Positions 23,175 through 34,974 of a stretch of 64,000 bases of DNA are shown here, piece by piece. The stretch lies in the NCBI RefSeq assembly GCF_036711975.1, contig NC_091972.1:28215001-28279000 (forward strand). Direction: 5' to 3'. Source of the stretch: Onthophagus taurus. Taxonomy: Eukaryota; Arthropoda; Insecta; Coleoptera; Scarabaeidae. Position numbers and translations under genes: made by a program. The notes under the pieces are model-generated. The model worked only from the letters and a program-made list of their open reading frames with translations, made no database searches and was not told where the DNA came from. The stretch's first letter is position 1. Each line of letters opens with the position of its first letter.

Positions 23175-23362
23175 GAGTGGTTTTGACTGACACTCTCAGT
23201 CAAAACCCTCTTTGACCGCTATTTTTCAGTTATAAATAGTATTGACCGATATATTTATATCAGTCAAAACGGATTTTGACCGAAGCTTGCAGTCAAAACT
23301 AATTTTGAACGATTTCTATGGTTAAAACTAGTTTTGACGGAGAACGAGTTTTGACTGTAACA
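23175..23362. repeat. Subterminal GTCAAAAC/GTTTTGAC repeats, right end
   Basis: Six to eight copies of TCAAAAC or GTTTTGAC, several as palindromes, mirror the array at the left end of the Ginger element. Confidence 0.75.
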
Positions 23363-23366
23363 TATA

Positions 23367-23935
23367 CACAGCATTTAGATTGTCTTTCAGTTCATTACTT
23401 CTCTCATAAATTGAACAGTTTCAGAGAAAATGATTAAAACCTAAGCGAGTATTATGCGGAGTTTTTATGGTAGAAAATCCGCTATCACAAAAAAAAAGAG
23501 TTAACAAACAAAATAAATATAACGAATATAATAATAGTAATAAAAAATAGCAATAAGAAACTATTACACCAAACGGTAATAGAGGGTGTAACCGTGATAA
23601 CCGTATTAACACTCAAAACAACACAAAAACATTCAACACTTGAATGTTAATTGGTAAATAATTAATGCAGATTTGAAACTGTTTGTTGAAGAAAAGTAAA
23701 AACAAAAGAATAAAGAAAAACGCTTAATGAATGATGAACCAATTTCCAACTGAACAGATAACTAGTTTAATAAATACTTGAAACAAATATAATAAAAGTA
23801 GCAATAGTGGCAAACGTATTAAAACACAAAATTACACAAAAGACATACAACAAATTGAATGTTAATCAGAAAAGTATAAACAGAAAAATAAAAACAAGCG
23901 GTCAATGAATGATGGAACCAACTCAATGTTCATTC
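23367..23935. other. Unassigned AT-rich spacer
   Basis: Nothing recognised apart from two loosely similar blocks (about 23625-23720 and 23855-23930) sharing TGAATGTTAAT, AAAGTA and GTCAATGAATGATG-like words, perhaps an old direct duplication. Confidence 0.4.
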
Positions 23936-24262
23936 TAAAAATTTTCTTTCTTCTGAATCATATTCCTCGCCCTTTTCATCATGCTCCAACAATTGCTCTC
24001 TCTCCGGAAATAAATTTGATGGTTTATGTCGTGAATATCTCGGTCTAATACTTGATATAAGGGGATCTGATGATATCAAGAAGTTGTGCATTACATCTTC
24101 ATTGGCTAAGAATTTACTTTGCTTCCGGGAATAACCCTCTCGGAATTTTCTAAAATCTTTATTTCTCGCTTCCCCTGCTTCTTCTGATAATTTTCCTAAA
24201 ATTGCAAAAGGTAAAATTGAAAAATGTTTGCAAATAACCGCCCCACGAATTAATAATTTATG
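23936..24262 (-). pseudogene. Transib/RAG1-like transposase C-terminal fragment
   Basis: Translation from 24262 downward is open and reads HKLLIRGAVI, then GKLSEEAGEARNKDFRKFRE, SRKQSKFLANEDVMHNFLIS and SDPLISS. It aligns motif by motif with the intact Transib C-terminus at 53717-54139 (HKILIHG ... LSEEAQEAKNK ... NEDLFKRLLLSSDPFIS). It keeps the catalytic-E block but the second His of the H-x4-H pair is Arg. It is cut at 24262, exactly where a TA-flanked foldback begins, and the upstream exons are missing. Confidence 0.8.
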
Positions 24263-24264
24263 TA

Positions 24265-24752
24265 CAGGGTGGGCAAATTTGGGTGTTATTATAGGCTATC
24301 TCAGAAACTATAAGAGATACGAAGAAAGTAGGTGCCATGTTCCGGTCTCTTTTTTCGAGACTAATTCAATTTCAAGTTATAGCCAAAAAGTCATCAAATT
24401 TTTGTGATTTCATAAAATGCTCATATTTCGTTTATTTTTAAAATTAGAGAAATGGGGTTGATACGTTCTTAAGACACTTTTTTAAGTAGAATACACTGCC
24501 GTTGAAAAATTTTAAACATACTTGATGATTTTAGAGATACAGTACAAAGTTGTAGTTTTTTAAATACAAAATATTTGTTTGTATTTAAGAAAATAAAACT
24601 TTGTTATATCTCAAAAATTATGAGCTATGTTTAAAATTTTTCAACGGCTGTATATTCTACTCAAGAAAGTGTGTTAAGAAAGTTTTTTGAGCGATTTTTT
24701 GAAATCGCTAAAATTTGACTTTTTGGCTATAACTTAAAAACAAAAAAAGAGC
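24265..24752. mobile_element. Truncated copy of the CAGGGTGGGCAAA foldback
   Basis: It begins at a TA (24263-24264) with the same terminus as 1173-2822 and stays similar through the left arm. It jumps to the right arm after a short loop near 24570 and ends without the right terminus around 24752. The unique centre of the 1173 copy is absent. Confidence 0.8.
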
Positions 24753-24754
24753 GA

Positions 24755-25660
24755 TGTTGACCACGGTTGGTGGTTCTCAAGTAGTTAGTCTCAATTTATT
24801 GTTGAAATAATGGCAAAGGACATTACTTCGTGTTGTTTCTGTGGTACTCGTCGCTTCTGGCAAACAGGACGTTGTAAATATTCTTTCTATTGCCGACAGG
24901 GTGTGGAAATCAATGAATTTGATGTCGATCTCAACACACTTCTCGGAAGTTCAAAAACATCGCACCACAACATCACAACACGACCAACTACTAACAACAA
25001 TTCAAAATCTAACGTTAACGTGTCAAACACTTTTAAGTACTATTACGCAACAGCGACAAGACAAAAACTTTAGAAAATCAAATCAATTATTTAACTTCTG
25101 AATTTCAAAGTTTTATACCAACAAATACGTCGAAAAGTTGCACTTGTAATTGTATTCATAACTCACGAGGAAAACGTCGTTCCTAGTCTAGTAGTCATTC
25201 GAAGAATAGATCCAATTCTACGAGTTACTCGACTATTTGTTGGTATCACCGCAAATATATGTAGAGACAACGCGGTTAAATGTGAAGGAACATCTTACAA
25301 ATTTTATAATTCCTTCACCGACAAAAATAAAAATTTTAGTTCGACGTCAAAAAACTAATAAAGATTTCAAAAGAAAAGCAAAATTCTTCCAAATTCAAAA
25401 TTTTGACTAAAAATCAACCTGAATTTACGGTAAATTCTGTCAGTTCGCGACTTTTCATTTTGACAATCAAAATAACCTAAATTTTTTAATTGACACTGGA
25501 GCTGACATTTCGGTTCTACCTCACACATTATATCTGAAACGAAGGTATCAACTCAAACCTTTCTGCCGCTAATGGTACTACAATTAGTACATATGGTAAA
25601 AAAATGCTTACAGTTTCATTAAATCTAAGAAGGATATTCCTATCACTACAAAAAGTAGCC
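24755..25660 (+). pseudogene. Gypsy-type LTR retrotransposon gag-protease fragment
   Basis: Two overlapping frames (24810-25101) hold gag-like NILSIADRVWKSMN and FDVDLNTLLGSS. About 25230-25290 gives CWYHRK and a partial Cys motif, and about 25480-25530 gives FLIDTGADISVLP, the aspartic-protease active site. The order gag, Cys motif, protease is that of insect gypsy elements. Several frameshifts, no RT and no LTRs make it a dead internal fragment. Its left edge abuts the truncated foldback. Confidence 0.7.
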
Positions 25661-27083
25661 TAGTCATCACACCAACAGAAATAAACCATACCCTTAGCAA
25701 ATGTCAAACTGTTTATTTTTTCCGTCAATCTTGTGGCGATATTTCTTGTGATTCCGTTTAATCGTTTTAACATAGCAAACAAACATTTTACGCGTAGGAC
25801 GTTCTACATAAAGTTGATCCAAAATTGTTCATAAAATTCAAAAATTAATTCATGTTAGGATTGCCATTTGAAAAAATTTACTTTTAGGACTTTTCTTAAG
25901 TTCAACTTTGATATTATAATTTGAACATCCTGTATAGCATTTCGAAGAACCTTACTGATCTTTCGATAATACATAACCACCACAATATTGCTAACACAAA
26001 ATCTTTCTTTCCGGCGGTCAACGTATGTGGTTAATTAAAAAAAAATAAATAAATAAAAATAAAAAATAATTAAGTAATAGTATATTATTCAACAAGCGTA
26101 CACAGTAAAAAATAATTACATGATCCAGTACTGGTAATTTATTGCCATGGATATTCATGTAAAAAGTTACACGTATGTAATAGTAAAATAAATACATATC
26201 TAAACAAGTGCATTTTCCATTTCTATGTTTGTACTTTTCGTTTGTGATTGATGTAATTTTACTTTTTAACCCAGGTAATGTACACGTATTAACACGTAAA
26301 AATAACTATATTTATATGTAAAATTACTTGTGCTATGAATATTGTACTGCGTCTGCTATGTAATAATTCATTATTCAGCCCTGTACATTTACATAATTTT
26401 AAGCTTAAATAAATGTAAAAATACGAATGTCATTATGGAAGTTCTACATATCCAAATTTGTTTTATGTCAAAATTATGAAAGCCAATAGTTTTTCCACCA
26501 TTGTTATACTGTTTTACACTACAAAAGCATTAACAGAATAGTGGAAAAAGTGTAAACTTTTACAATTTTAACAGATGGTAAACTTGGAACACAAAAACTT
26601 TGTGTAAAACCTGTATAACAAAAATATCTAATTAGCTTAATCATTACTAATTAGTTTACTTACCTCCAGTACAATTTATAGGTTTACATTATTAAAAAAA
26701 AATAAAAACCATATATTTTAGAAAATCATATTTATTTAATTATAATAACAGTCTTACACGATAGTAAATTTTGTACTAAATTTCGACGACAAAATTGTGA
26801 TTGAATAAAACTACTAAATAGTTTCTAAATATTTTTCATACTAAATTTAGTTCTACAATCTGTTACACCATCTTAAATTTAGATCAAAATTTTGTTGTTG
26901 AAATTTAGTACAAAACTAAATTTAACTAAGTTTAACTAATTATAATTTTTATAAAATAAAAAAAAAGATACCAGTAAGTACCTAAAAAATCTAATGTTAA
27001 ATTAAAAAAATAAATGGGTGGCGCCTACCAATTTATTTTTTACTTTATTCTTTTTACAAATTTTGTTTATAAAACTTAAAATT
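25661..27083. other. AT-rich spacer with one inverted repeat
   Basis: No gene recognised. TTTTGTACTAAATTTCGACG at about 26768 is mirrored by TGAAATTTAGTACAAAA at about 26905, a MITE-like palindrome of roughly 150 bp. The rest is A/T-rich with simple TAAA runs near 26035-26080. Confidence 0.45.
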
Positions 27084-29295
27084 TTATTTTTTGAGTTTGG
27101 TTTTTTTTGAACGACTTCCATTATTTGGTGGATGAATACAAAAGAAAAATTGTTGAATAAAGTCTAAGAGTGAACTTGTTTCCTTCTGATATTCAAGATT
27201 AAAGACATAAAGCATACAAAAAGTTAAAAAAAAAAGCCTCCGTTAAGTTGACTTCTTGTAAAATTAGTTCATTTTCGAGGTATACGCCAAAATATTGATT
27301 TTCATCAGTTCCTAAAACATAAAATTAGCAAATGTACCTAATATCAAATAAATAATTATTCATAAAAATGACTCACCACTCTTAATAATACAAGGACTTG
27401 CTGTTTTACGACTTGTTTCATTTTGATCCTGCAATAATAGATAAAGAAATATTGTTAAAACTTCAAAACATGAACAAATTTCATCCCCTACTGTAGTAGA
27501 TATTGGATATAACTACATTAATATACAGTATACAAGTGATTACAAAGTATTAAAACTAAAACCCCACGTAGAACATTCAATTTGAAATCAAATTGAGAAC
27601 AATTTTTTTTTTCAATCTATGTGATCGGTTTTTGTTTTCCAGATAATCGATATTATTTGTTTTATTGATTTAGAGGTAAATGAGTTTACAATTTTGAAGC
27701 GAATATCTCGAAAACAAAAGCCGATGCAAAAAAATTCTTACATTTCAACCTGAAATTGGACATTTTACATGAGGTTTCAGTTTTGGTCATTACTTTTGAA
27801 TCACTCTGTATACTGTAACGACGTATCTTCATGGTATCTTTGAAAGTCGTTATAATCCATATCTATATTTGAACTGTTTATTTCAGTATGCAAAGAAGCT
27901 TACCACTACATCAACAAAAAAGGTTAAGTGTTCCTTAAAGTGGGTAGCAACAAGTTGCAGCGATGATAATAGTTGATCATGAATATCACCTAGTTTGTTA
28001 TTCTTGGTCTTGATATTTAATATATCTTGGACTTTTTCTGTTAAATTATTCTTTACGTCCGACAGATTGCAACCCGTTATTTTTTCAAAGTGCCAGAAGA
28101 TTACTTCTTTCTTTAACAAAACTGGCCATTCTGTTTTGATGACTTGAATACTCGGATTCTCAAAATTGTTAATAAAAGATCTTTGTTCTGCAAATGATTC
28201 TTCCATTTTTCCCCAAAATCTATCATCCATTTCCTGAGCATTTTGTAAGTAGTGCTTTACATCAGTGGATACGTTGAGTGCCTCTGGGTTCCAGTTACGT
28301 GCACACCCAGATCTGATATTCATTAACTTTCTAATTTTTGATTTTGGCATCTTTGTTGTAGGGGTAATAGATCTTTTATGTTGCCTATTTAAATAGTTAT
28401 TTCTATCAATTAATTTTGAAACTAATCCATGGTCCCCTGTGCCTATAGTCACATTATTTCTATCAGTATCTTTAAATATAAATGGATATTTTGCGATTAC
28501 TTTAGCCGCTATAATTTTAAAAACACCTATGGAAATATGCGTCGCCAAGGTTCTCATTTTATCCCACGGAATATCTAACGCATTCCACGTTTCGTAACTA
28601 ACTTGATTTCGAGTGGTTTGTGAGGCAGGCCACGATGTAGTAATAGCACAATTAGTGGTATTGTCAATGTCTTTTGTATCCGAACCTTTCTGTGAATCGT
28701 TATAGTTGTTATTATCTAGCGAAATCGTAAGTATATTGTCCTTATTTAACGTCGATTGGGCTAACGGGCTGAGTACAAGTGGAGTACTGTCCTCAAGATG
28801 AAAAGTACCAGTAAGTTCATCATCATTGAATCCACTACTACGACTTATTGTGGTTGGTAGCGAATCTGTTTCATCATTTGGATTCTTCCATTTGTCACCT
28901 TTCTCAAGTAGGATAAAAATTTCGTCCTTTAAGAGCAATAGTATTTCATCATCGTCCACCCGACTTCCATCTTTTTCTAAAACCAACATTTCTCCATTAA
29001 TTTCAAGCTTCATGGATGCTGAAAAAAATTTAAACTTACTAAATTTTGTGTAATCTACTAGATTACACTATACATTTGCCACTTTGAATTGTGGTGATTG
29101 TGGAGAATATGATATACAGTTATACAAAATAACTGACAATGAGTAAACAGTAATAAAATGCGGTCACCATAAAATGAAAAATTTTATAATACCTTTTAAG
29201 ATAAGTTGTGTATAGACGTCATGTTCATCTTTAATAAGTACTATCACGCGGTTTTCTCTTCGAAAGTCCCATACTTTGAATAAATGAGACGTCAT
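27084..29295 (-). CDS. CIDE-N domain protein, four exons
   Basis: Exon 1 (29295-29193) encodes MTSHLFKVWDFRRENRVIVL and ends KAG|GT. Exon 2 (29018-27904), after TTTTTTTCAG, completes a CIDE-N fold (LVLEKDGSRVDDDEIL, FILLEKGDKW). It then has a Ser/Thr/Asn-rich linker, a SYETWNALDIPWDKMRTL segment and a basic patch. Exon 3 (27428-27377) and exon 4 (27311-27084) follow; all donors, acceptors and phases agree. Only a 10-T run at about 27226 puts the last 50 codons out of frame by one. CIDE-N domains mediate protein pairing in DNA-fragmentation factors; in this longer, multi-member invertebrate/fish family the role is unknown. I see no TE motif in it, so it is the best host-gene candidate here. 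A 5' UTR exon may lie upstream (TTTTTATAG before 29318). Confidence 0.72.
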
Positions 29296-30407
29296 ATTTT
29301 GATCCGTCAGACAATCAGCTATAAAAATTAAATACCATTATTTATTGTAAAGTAATTGAACTATTTTAGACACTTCATAAGTCCTCCAAGCCTATTTATT
29401 TCTGAGAAACAATAAAAAATCGAAAACAAAAATACAAGACATCAATATTCGCGATTGCAATGTATCGACTGCAATTTATCTGTCGACACGTTAAAGACAA
29501 ACATCACACCACCATAAAAACACTACCATAAATTAATAAATTATATTATTCAAGCATCATAATTTTTTCAAAATACGGACATGTGGGCATTTTAAAATAA
29601 CCGATTCAACACAAAATAACTCCAGTTTACGGTAATTAAAAATGTAAATTTAAAAACATTCAAATGGGGCTGATTTGAAATAATATAGGTTAGAATTTTC
29701 TGAAATGCAATGATATAGTGGTTCCACATTGATCAAATTACTGTAACTAATACAAATACAGTGATTTGAATCTGTACTTCGTTCTTCTAGTAACCCTGTG
29801 GTGTAATTATAGCAAACCTTAAACGTCGTTAATACAAAGTTAATATGTGAAAATTTTACATGGGTAACAGCCGCCATTATATTATATAATGGCGGCTGTT
29901 ACCCACGAAGATGAAGTTGTAATCTGAGTGGGTAACATCCATTATACGCAAGTCGAATACTATACTTTATCTACAACTATTTAATTTTGACAAAAAAAAA
30001 TTAAAAAAAGGAAAAAAAAAAATAAACTTGATAGACATTTCAGACCTCAATATAAGATAGCTGTCATTTCTGTTAATATTTTATTTTTTGATTAGTAGGC
30101 CGTGTCAGAACTGTGGAATAATGGCTTCATTATTCAACACTTTGTCAGTCATGAGTAATGCGTGTCATTACCCGTCAAAAATCAAATGTATAACGAATAG
30201 ATAATTCAATAGTTGTAGATAAAATTAATTATTATTTTTTTTATATTATTTTAAATTAATTAATTATTTAATTATTGAAAGTAACGGTGTAGCTGACATT
30301 TTTGTTTAAAAAAAAGTTAATATCTCAAAAATGACTCAACTTAGAATCTAAGTATGTATAATACAAGTGGTCTAAAATTGAACAAAGATTTCAAAAATGT
30401 AATAAAA
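29296..30407. other. Upstream region of the CIDE-N gene
   Basis: AT-rich, no further coding sequence recognised. It contains a perfect 20-bp palindrome at 29861-29905. Promoter elements cannot be assigned by eye. Confidence 0.4.
29861..29905. repeat. Perfect 20-bp inverted repeat, 5-nt loop
   Basis: TGGGTAACAGCCGCCATTAT is followed by ATTAT and the exact reverse complement. It lies about 570 bp upstream of the CIDE-N start codon. Confidence 0.9.
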
Positions 30408-30655
30408 TACAGGGTGTTCCATTTTAAATATGAAAATTGTCACCACTTCTGGTGTAACCACAAATGCCACGCAACTAAAAATATTTTAGTTAAAAAGCTC
30501 GCATCAAACATCATAAGTCCGCTATATAGTAGCTTTGGTTCTCTATATAGTTTTAATGGACGGTCGTCGTGTAACATTAAATAAAAATCAATTAAAAAAT
30601 TTAACTTAAACAACCTGTATCTTCAAAACAAAGCGTTTGTCGACCTATGTTTATA

Positions 30656-32791
30656 CAGGGTGATGAGTCTGGAACACCTCAGGTGTCAAAGACTATAATA
30701 AATTTGTCGTCTTTTCGTATGTCTAATTTTTTTTACAGTGGCGTACATTTTCGGGGTCAAAGGGGACAACATTTTTTAAAATTTTTTTGTTGAGGCAACC
30801 CAAATTGGGACAACCCCAATTTTTTATTCGATAATGTGAAAGAATACATTTTTTTGAGTATCTTAGAGCAAATCTTGCATTAGGTTACATAAGAAAAATT
30901 TTGCGAGAAATTTTTTTTTTATTAATAAATCTTTGTTTTGGAGAAATTTCTAGTAGGCGTTGCAATTCCCATTTTTTGTTCCATAGCATGCAAGGCCAGT
31001 TGATTTTAAGAGATAGCTTTGTATTACGTTGCCATGTAATAATTTTATGAAAAGAAATACATTTATAAGCAGAAAAATTGATTTTATTTACATGCAAAAC
31101 AAAACAGAAAATGTCAATGAATAAGATGCTCAAACTGTTGTCCATTTACTATTTGACAGTGCCTTAACCTCTATCAATTATGTCCGGATCAATTTTTCTT
31201 ATCTCCTCCAGAATTCGTACCTTTAAATCGTCAATGTTCGTGGGTTTATTAACGTATACCTTACTTTTTAAATGACCCCATAACAAGAAATCCAGGGGAG
31301 TTAAGTCTGGGGAACGAGGTGGCCATTCTAAAAACCCACGTCGATCAATCCATATTTGTGGAAAAATATGATCCAAATACGTTAGAACGGCAAGGCCATA
31401 ATGATGTGGTGCGCCGGCCTGCTGAAACCATAGTTGTTTATCGAATTCGTCCGGTTGATCTGCATCTGGGTATATCGCTATTAGTGTTGGAATCATACCT
31501 TTCTGTAAAAATTGCAAACATCTAGCGCCCATCAAATTTTCATAAAAAAAATGGTCCCAATCTTTTGTTTCTCACTATACCAGCCCAAATATTAACTTTT
31601 CTTGGAAAGTATGTATGAGTCTCCTGCATCCACCTGGGATTCCATAATGCCCAATATCTGCAATTTTGTCGGTTTACGGTTCTACTTAAAGAAAAGGTAG
31701 CTTCGTCCGAACAAACAACATATTTCGCAATCTTTGCGGCCATTATTACACAAAATTTGCATTTATTCGCAGAATTGCAGTCGACGGTCAAAATCATCTT
31801 CTACTAGTTCTTGAATTAGTAAAATTTTATAAGGATGGAATTTATGTCGGTGTAGTACATTGAGAACAGTACTTTGAGTCAAATTCATTTGTAAACCTAC
31901 TTCACGAGAAGCCTTATGAGGATTATCAGCAACTCTTAACAAAATTTCAAGTTGCCCATCTTCATCGATTGTGGGACGACCAGATCTTGGCAAGTCGCGC
32001 ACATCCCCATGATCTCTGTATTTAGCAAGAATTTTACTCACCGTGGATCGTGATATTGCTGGGCGATCGTTATGTACTACATTAAAAAATGCGCAGACTT
32101 CCACAGTGGTTCTTCTCATATCTGTTCAATTTTAAAGAAACTTTGACCCGCTATCTCGTTAAGGAGGCATTTGCGACCCCATGTATATTAAGACTTTTCA
32201 TCTTAATTTTTGATGTATTAACCTGCCCTAGAAGTCTGTCAGCGGCTTTTTGAATCATCCTGTATATTTCCAAAGAAAATTTGATTTAACTAACGTAACA
32301 TTAAAGTAATTTTGAACGTTAAACGTTCAAAATTACCAAACAACTATTTATTTGTTTGTAAAAATATCATTCAACGTAACCATAGCTACGAACAAAGCAA
32401 AACCACTTGGATTATTTCGATAAGTTCATGCCATCGCGATAGTTTGAAAGTATTTTCAATTAGTTTCAGCACCTACTAGAAATTTTTACGAATCAAATAT
32501 TTATTAATAAAAAAAATTTTTTCGCAAAATTTTTCTTATGCAACCTAATTCAAAATTTGCTCTAAGATACTCAAAAAAATGTGTAGTTTCAGATTATCGA
32601 ATAAAAAATTGGGGTTGCCATTTAAAAAATGTTGCCCCTTTTGACCCCGAAAATGTACGCCACTGTAAAAAATATTTAGACATAGGACAAGACGACAAAT
32701 TTATTATAGTCTTTGACACCTGGAAGCATTCTTTTAAAAAGAAACTCGTTTTGAAGATATTTCAGGTGTTCCAGACTTTTTATTCACCCTG
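30656..32791 (-). mobile_element. Mariner-type transposon with about 300-bp terminal repeats
   Basis: The ends are CAGGGTGATGAGTCTGGAACAC at 30656 and its imperfect complement finishing ATTCACCCTG at 32791, flanked by TA (30654-30655, 32792-32793). Inverted similarity continues inward for about 300 bp (CGTACATTTTCGGGGTCAAA; AAAAATTGGGGTTG). The transposase is on the minus strand between them. Confidence 0.85.
31164..32119 (-). pseudogene. Tc1/mariner-superfamily transposase, catalytic D lost
   Basis: Paired helix-turn-helix sequence (STVSKILAKYRDHGDVRDL, GRPT) opens the protein at 32119. CSDEATFSLSR supplies the first catalytic D. The second site reads WFQQAGAPHH where QQDGAPxH is expected, so the D is Ala. 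The third is PPRSPDLTPLDFLLWG, about 40 residues on. Two frameshifts separate the pieces, one near 31790 and one in a T8 run near 31545. Termination follows DIIDRG at 31164. The spacing suggests a DD41D-like relative rather than classic DD34D mariner. Inactive by loss of a catalytic residue. Confidence 0.82.
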
Positions 32792-32867
32792 TATAAAGTT
32801 TTTGTGCTAATTTTAAAAGATCTATCGTCTGTTAAAGTCCTGCTACAAAAACCTGAAACACCCTGTA

Positions 32868-34009
32868 GATCGGTGGAAATTTACATTTTACTTTTATTAA
32901 TTAATATGGTCGCGCCCTTGTTTAGAGGTATTAAGCCCTCTTGAGGGGAGGGGTGCCCCACAAGTTGAAAATAACTGTTGTATAGTATAGAAAATTATAA
33001 TTTCATATAGTAATTTAAAAATGACTTGAAATTAGTTTCCACTCTACAAGAAGAAAAACTTGTCTGAAATTACCTATAAGAAGGATTTCAAAAATCACGA
33101 AGGTAGAAAATAATATTTTTGCACTAGTTTAAGTTACAAAACTCGTATAATACGTCAAAACATTAATAATTAATATTTAAATATGCTAAAGATGGCCAGA
33201 TGCTCCCAGAATAAAGCTTTGTTTTTTATTTAAAAGCGTTTGTGGTTTTGCTTTCGGAGAATGAAAAATATTATTGTCACGTTATTGAATAGATAAAATC
33301 CAATTTTGTAGCAACGACAAAACGTCAACTAGGTTGCATCATTTATAATCAAGTGGCATTTTCGTGCGGGAACAAAACAATCTCGACTCGAGTGTAACGT
33401 AATAAGCCGGTAAAAATTGAATATGTAAATTTTAAATTGGCCGAGCAGAAGTCGCGATTTTCCCCGCCCAATTTGTCGGCTAATAGGTCCTTGGGTTTTA
33501 AGAGTTTCGGTTGGGGGAGAACGAACCCGGGTTCTTAAAATATTCATCGAGAGCCTAATCTCGTCGATAAGTGGCTTATCGGTAATTTTCCGGAAGAGTT
33601 ACAATTGTAACCAGCTTATTTACGCTACAAGAATCAAACTTTTATGTACCAAGCGATTGAATCCATTATTTTCAAACATTAAATTTGATTATATAGAAAT
33701 TATATTCGTCTTTAATGTCATTTTTATGCTAGATCCTTTTGATTGTAGATAACAAGTTTAATTATACCCAATTCCATTTGGATTAGTAACAACAATAAAA
33801 TGCTAATCAATATGAGTAAAAGACAGTTTTAATGACTCATTTAACATTGTAGGATATATTGATTAAAGGTCTCTTTCATAATCAATTGATTTTATGCATT
33901 TTTTGTAAAAAACCTCATTTTATGAACACATAAAATTGTAATGGAATCCGTATAATCACTTCCGGGTGTGGAACGGTTTTGCAAAACGTTTCGGATGAAA
34001 CACTTCGTT
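32868..34009. other. Unassigned region
   Basis: No gene or repeat recognised. About 33340-33610 is less AT-rich, with sequences such as CCGCCCAATTTGTCGGC and GAACCCGGGTTC, and looks like unique DNA. No exon is convincing. Confidence 0.4.
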
Positions 34010-34483
34010 CTACATCCACGGAAAATTTCTTTTTACAAGGTGGAACTTGTCACGGTAAAACTTGCTACTGATTAAATCATTGAACATGCGTAGCGTTGTA
34101 GCCTCCAGCACAACTCCCGGCAAACCATTGAATACAACCACCACAGCGTACAGATGGTCTCTTCTATTCATCTCGTATCGGAAATTAGGAACCACCAATT
34201 GATTTCTACCTCTCGTACCATGATGGTGCAAGTCTCTCGATCGTAAAAGGTCGTTTTGTTGTTTGAAGATAAGGATACATATCTTAAGAATATATAAATT
34301 AGTAACAGTGAGTATTTTATGGTTTAAGAAGATCGGACGACAGGAGTCCATACTTTTAAGACCACAGAGGGCTCTTATTGCGCGCTTCTGTATTATAAAG
34401 ACTGATTTTACAGAAGAGGAATTACCCCAGAACTCTATTCCATATTGTAATATGCTTTGAAAATAAGCATAATACGTTAACAT
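34010..34483 (-). pseudogene. Jockey-like RT C-terminal fragment
   Basis: MLTYYAYFQSILQYGIEFWG then FIIQKRAIRALCGLKSMDSC matches the thumb and post-RT region of Jockey/CR1-type pol proteins (YxxFHSxLxYGIxFWG, xxQKRAIRxI). It ends at its natural stop. The RT palm and endonuclease are absent; it is cut at 34483 where the I/R1-like fragment begins on the other strand. Confidence 0.8.
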
Positions 34484-34974
34484 TGCCTAGGGGAAGCCCA
34501 GCACTATCGTGGAAATCACAGCTAGATAATAGAGTCAAGAAGGCTAGTGTCGCTTTCGGTCAGTGCCGAAGTACGATTGGGAAGACGGCTGTAATAAGAC
34601 CTATGCACACTTATGGTGCAGTAGTGTGGTGGTCTAAAACCTTACAGGTTACAGCCACTACTGCACTAAACAGAATACAGAGACTTGCGTGTGTGTATGT
34701 TACAGGTGCCACGCGGATGACCCCCATTGCGACCATGGAAACATGCTAAACATGCCACCTCTACATTTATATATTCAGGAGGTGGCTTATCGGTGGTTTA
34801 CCATGTCTTTTCAAGAGAGAGGAAACCGGAGAAAGTGCTGCGCTCTGGATGGAGGCGTTAATGAACACAACTCTATTGGAATGCAGCACGGACTATATAC
34901 CGGCTAAATTCATATTTTCAAGGAAACACCTCACTCATTGTGGTTCCACAGAATGTAGATGGAAATAATACAGC

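Larger units (their letters stand above)
20687..23362 (-). mobile_element. Ginger DNA transposon, 4-bp target duplication
   Basis: The element begins TGTTACAGTTAAAAC and ends with GTTTTGACTGTAACA, flanked by TATA on both sides (20683-20686 and 23363-23366). It carries a gypsy-integrase-like transposase with the H2C2 finger and the Cys-rich tail typical of Ginger/KRBA2-type proteins. Both termini hold dense palindromic GGTCAAAACTAG-type repeats. The 4-bp TATA duplication lies in a TA-rich flank, so it is somewhat weaker evidence than it looks. Length is 2676 bp. Confidence 0.85.
30410..32865. mobile_element. Possible outer TA-flanked MITE containing the mariner
   Basis: CAGGGTGTTCC begins at 30410 after TA, and GAAACACCCTG ends at 32865 before TA. 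Only about nine terminal bases match. If real, the mariner at 30656-32791 inserted into a TA of this older, roughly 320-bp element. Confidence 0.35.
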
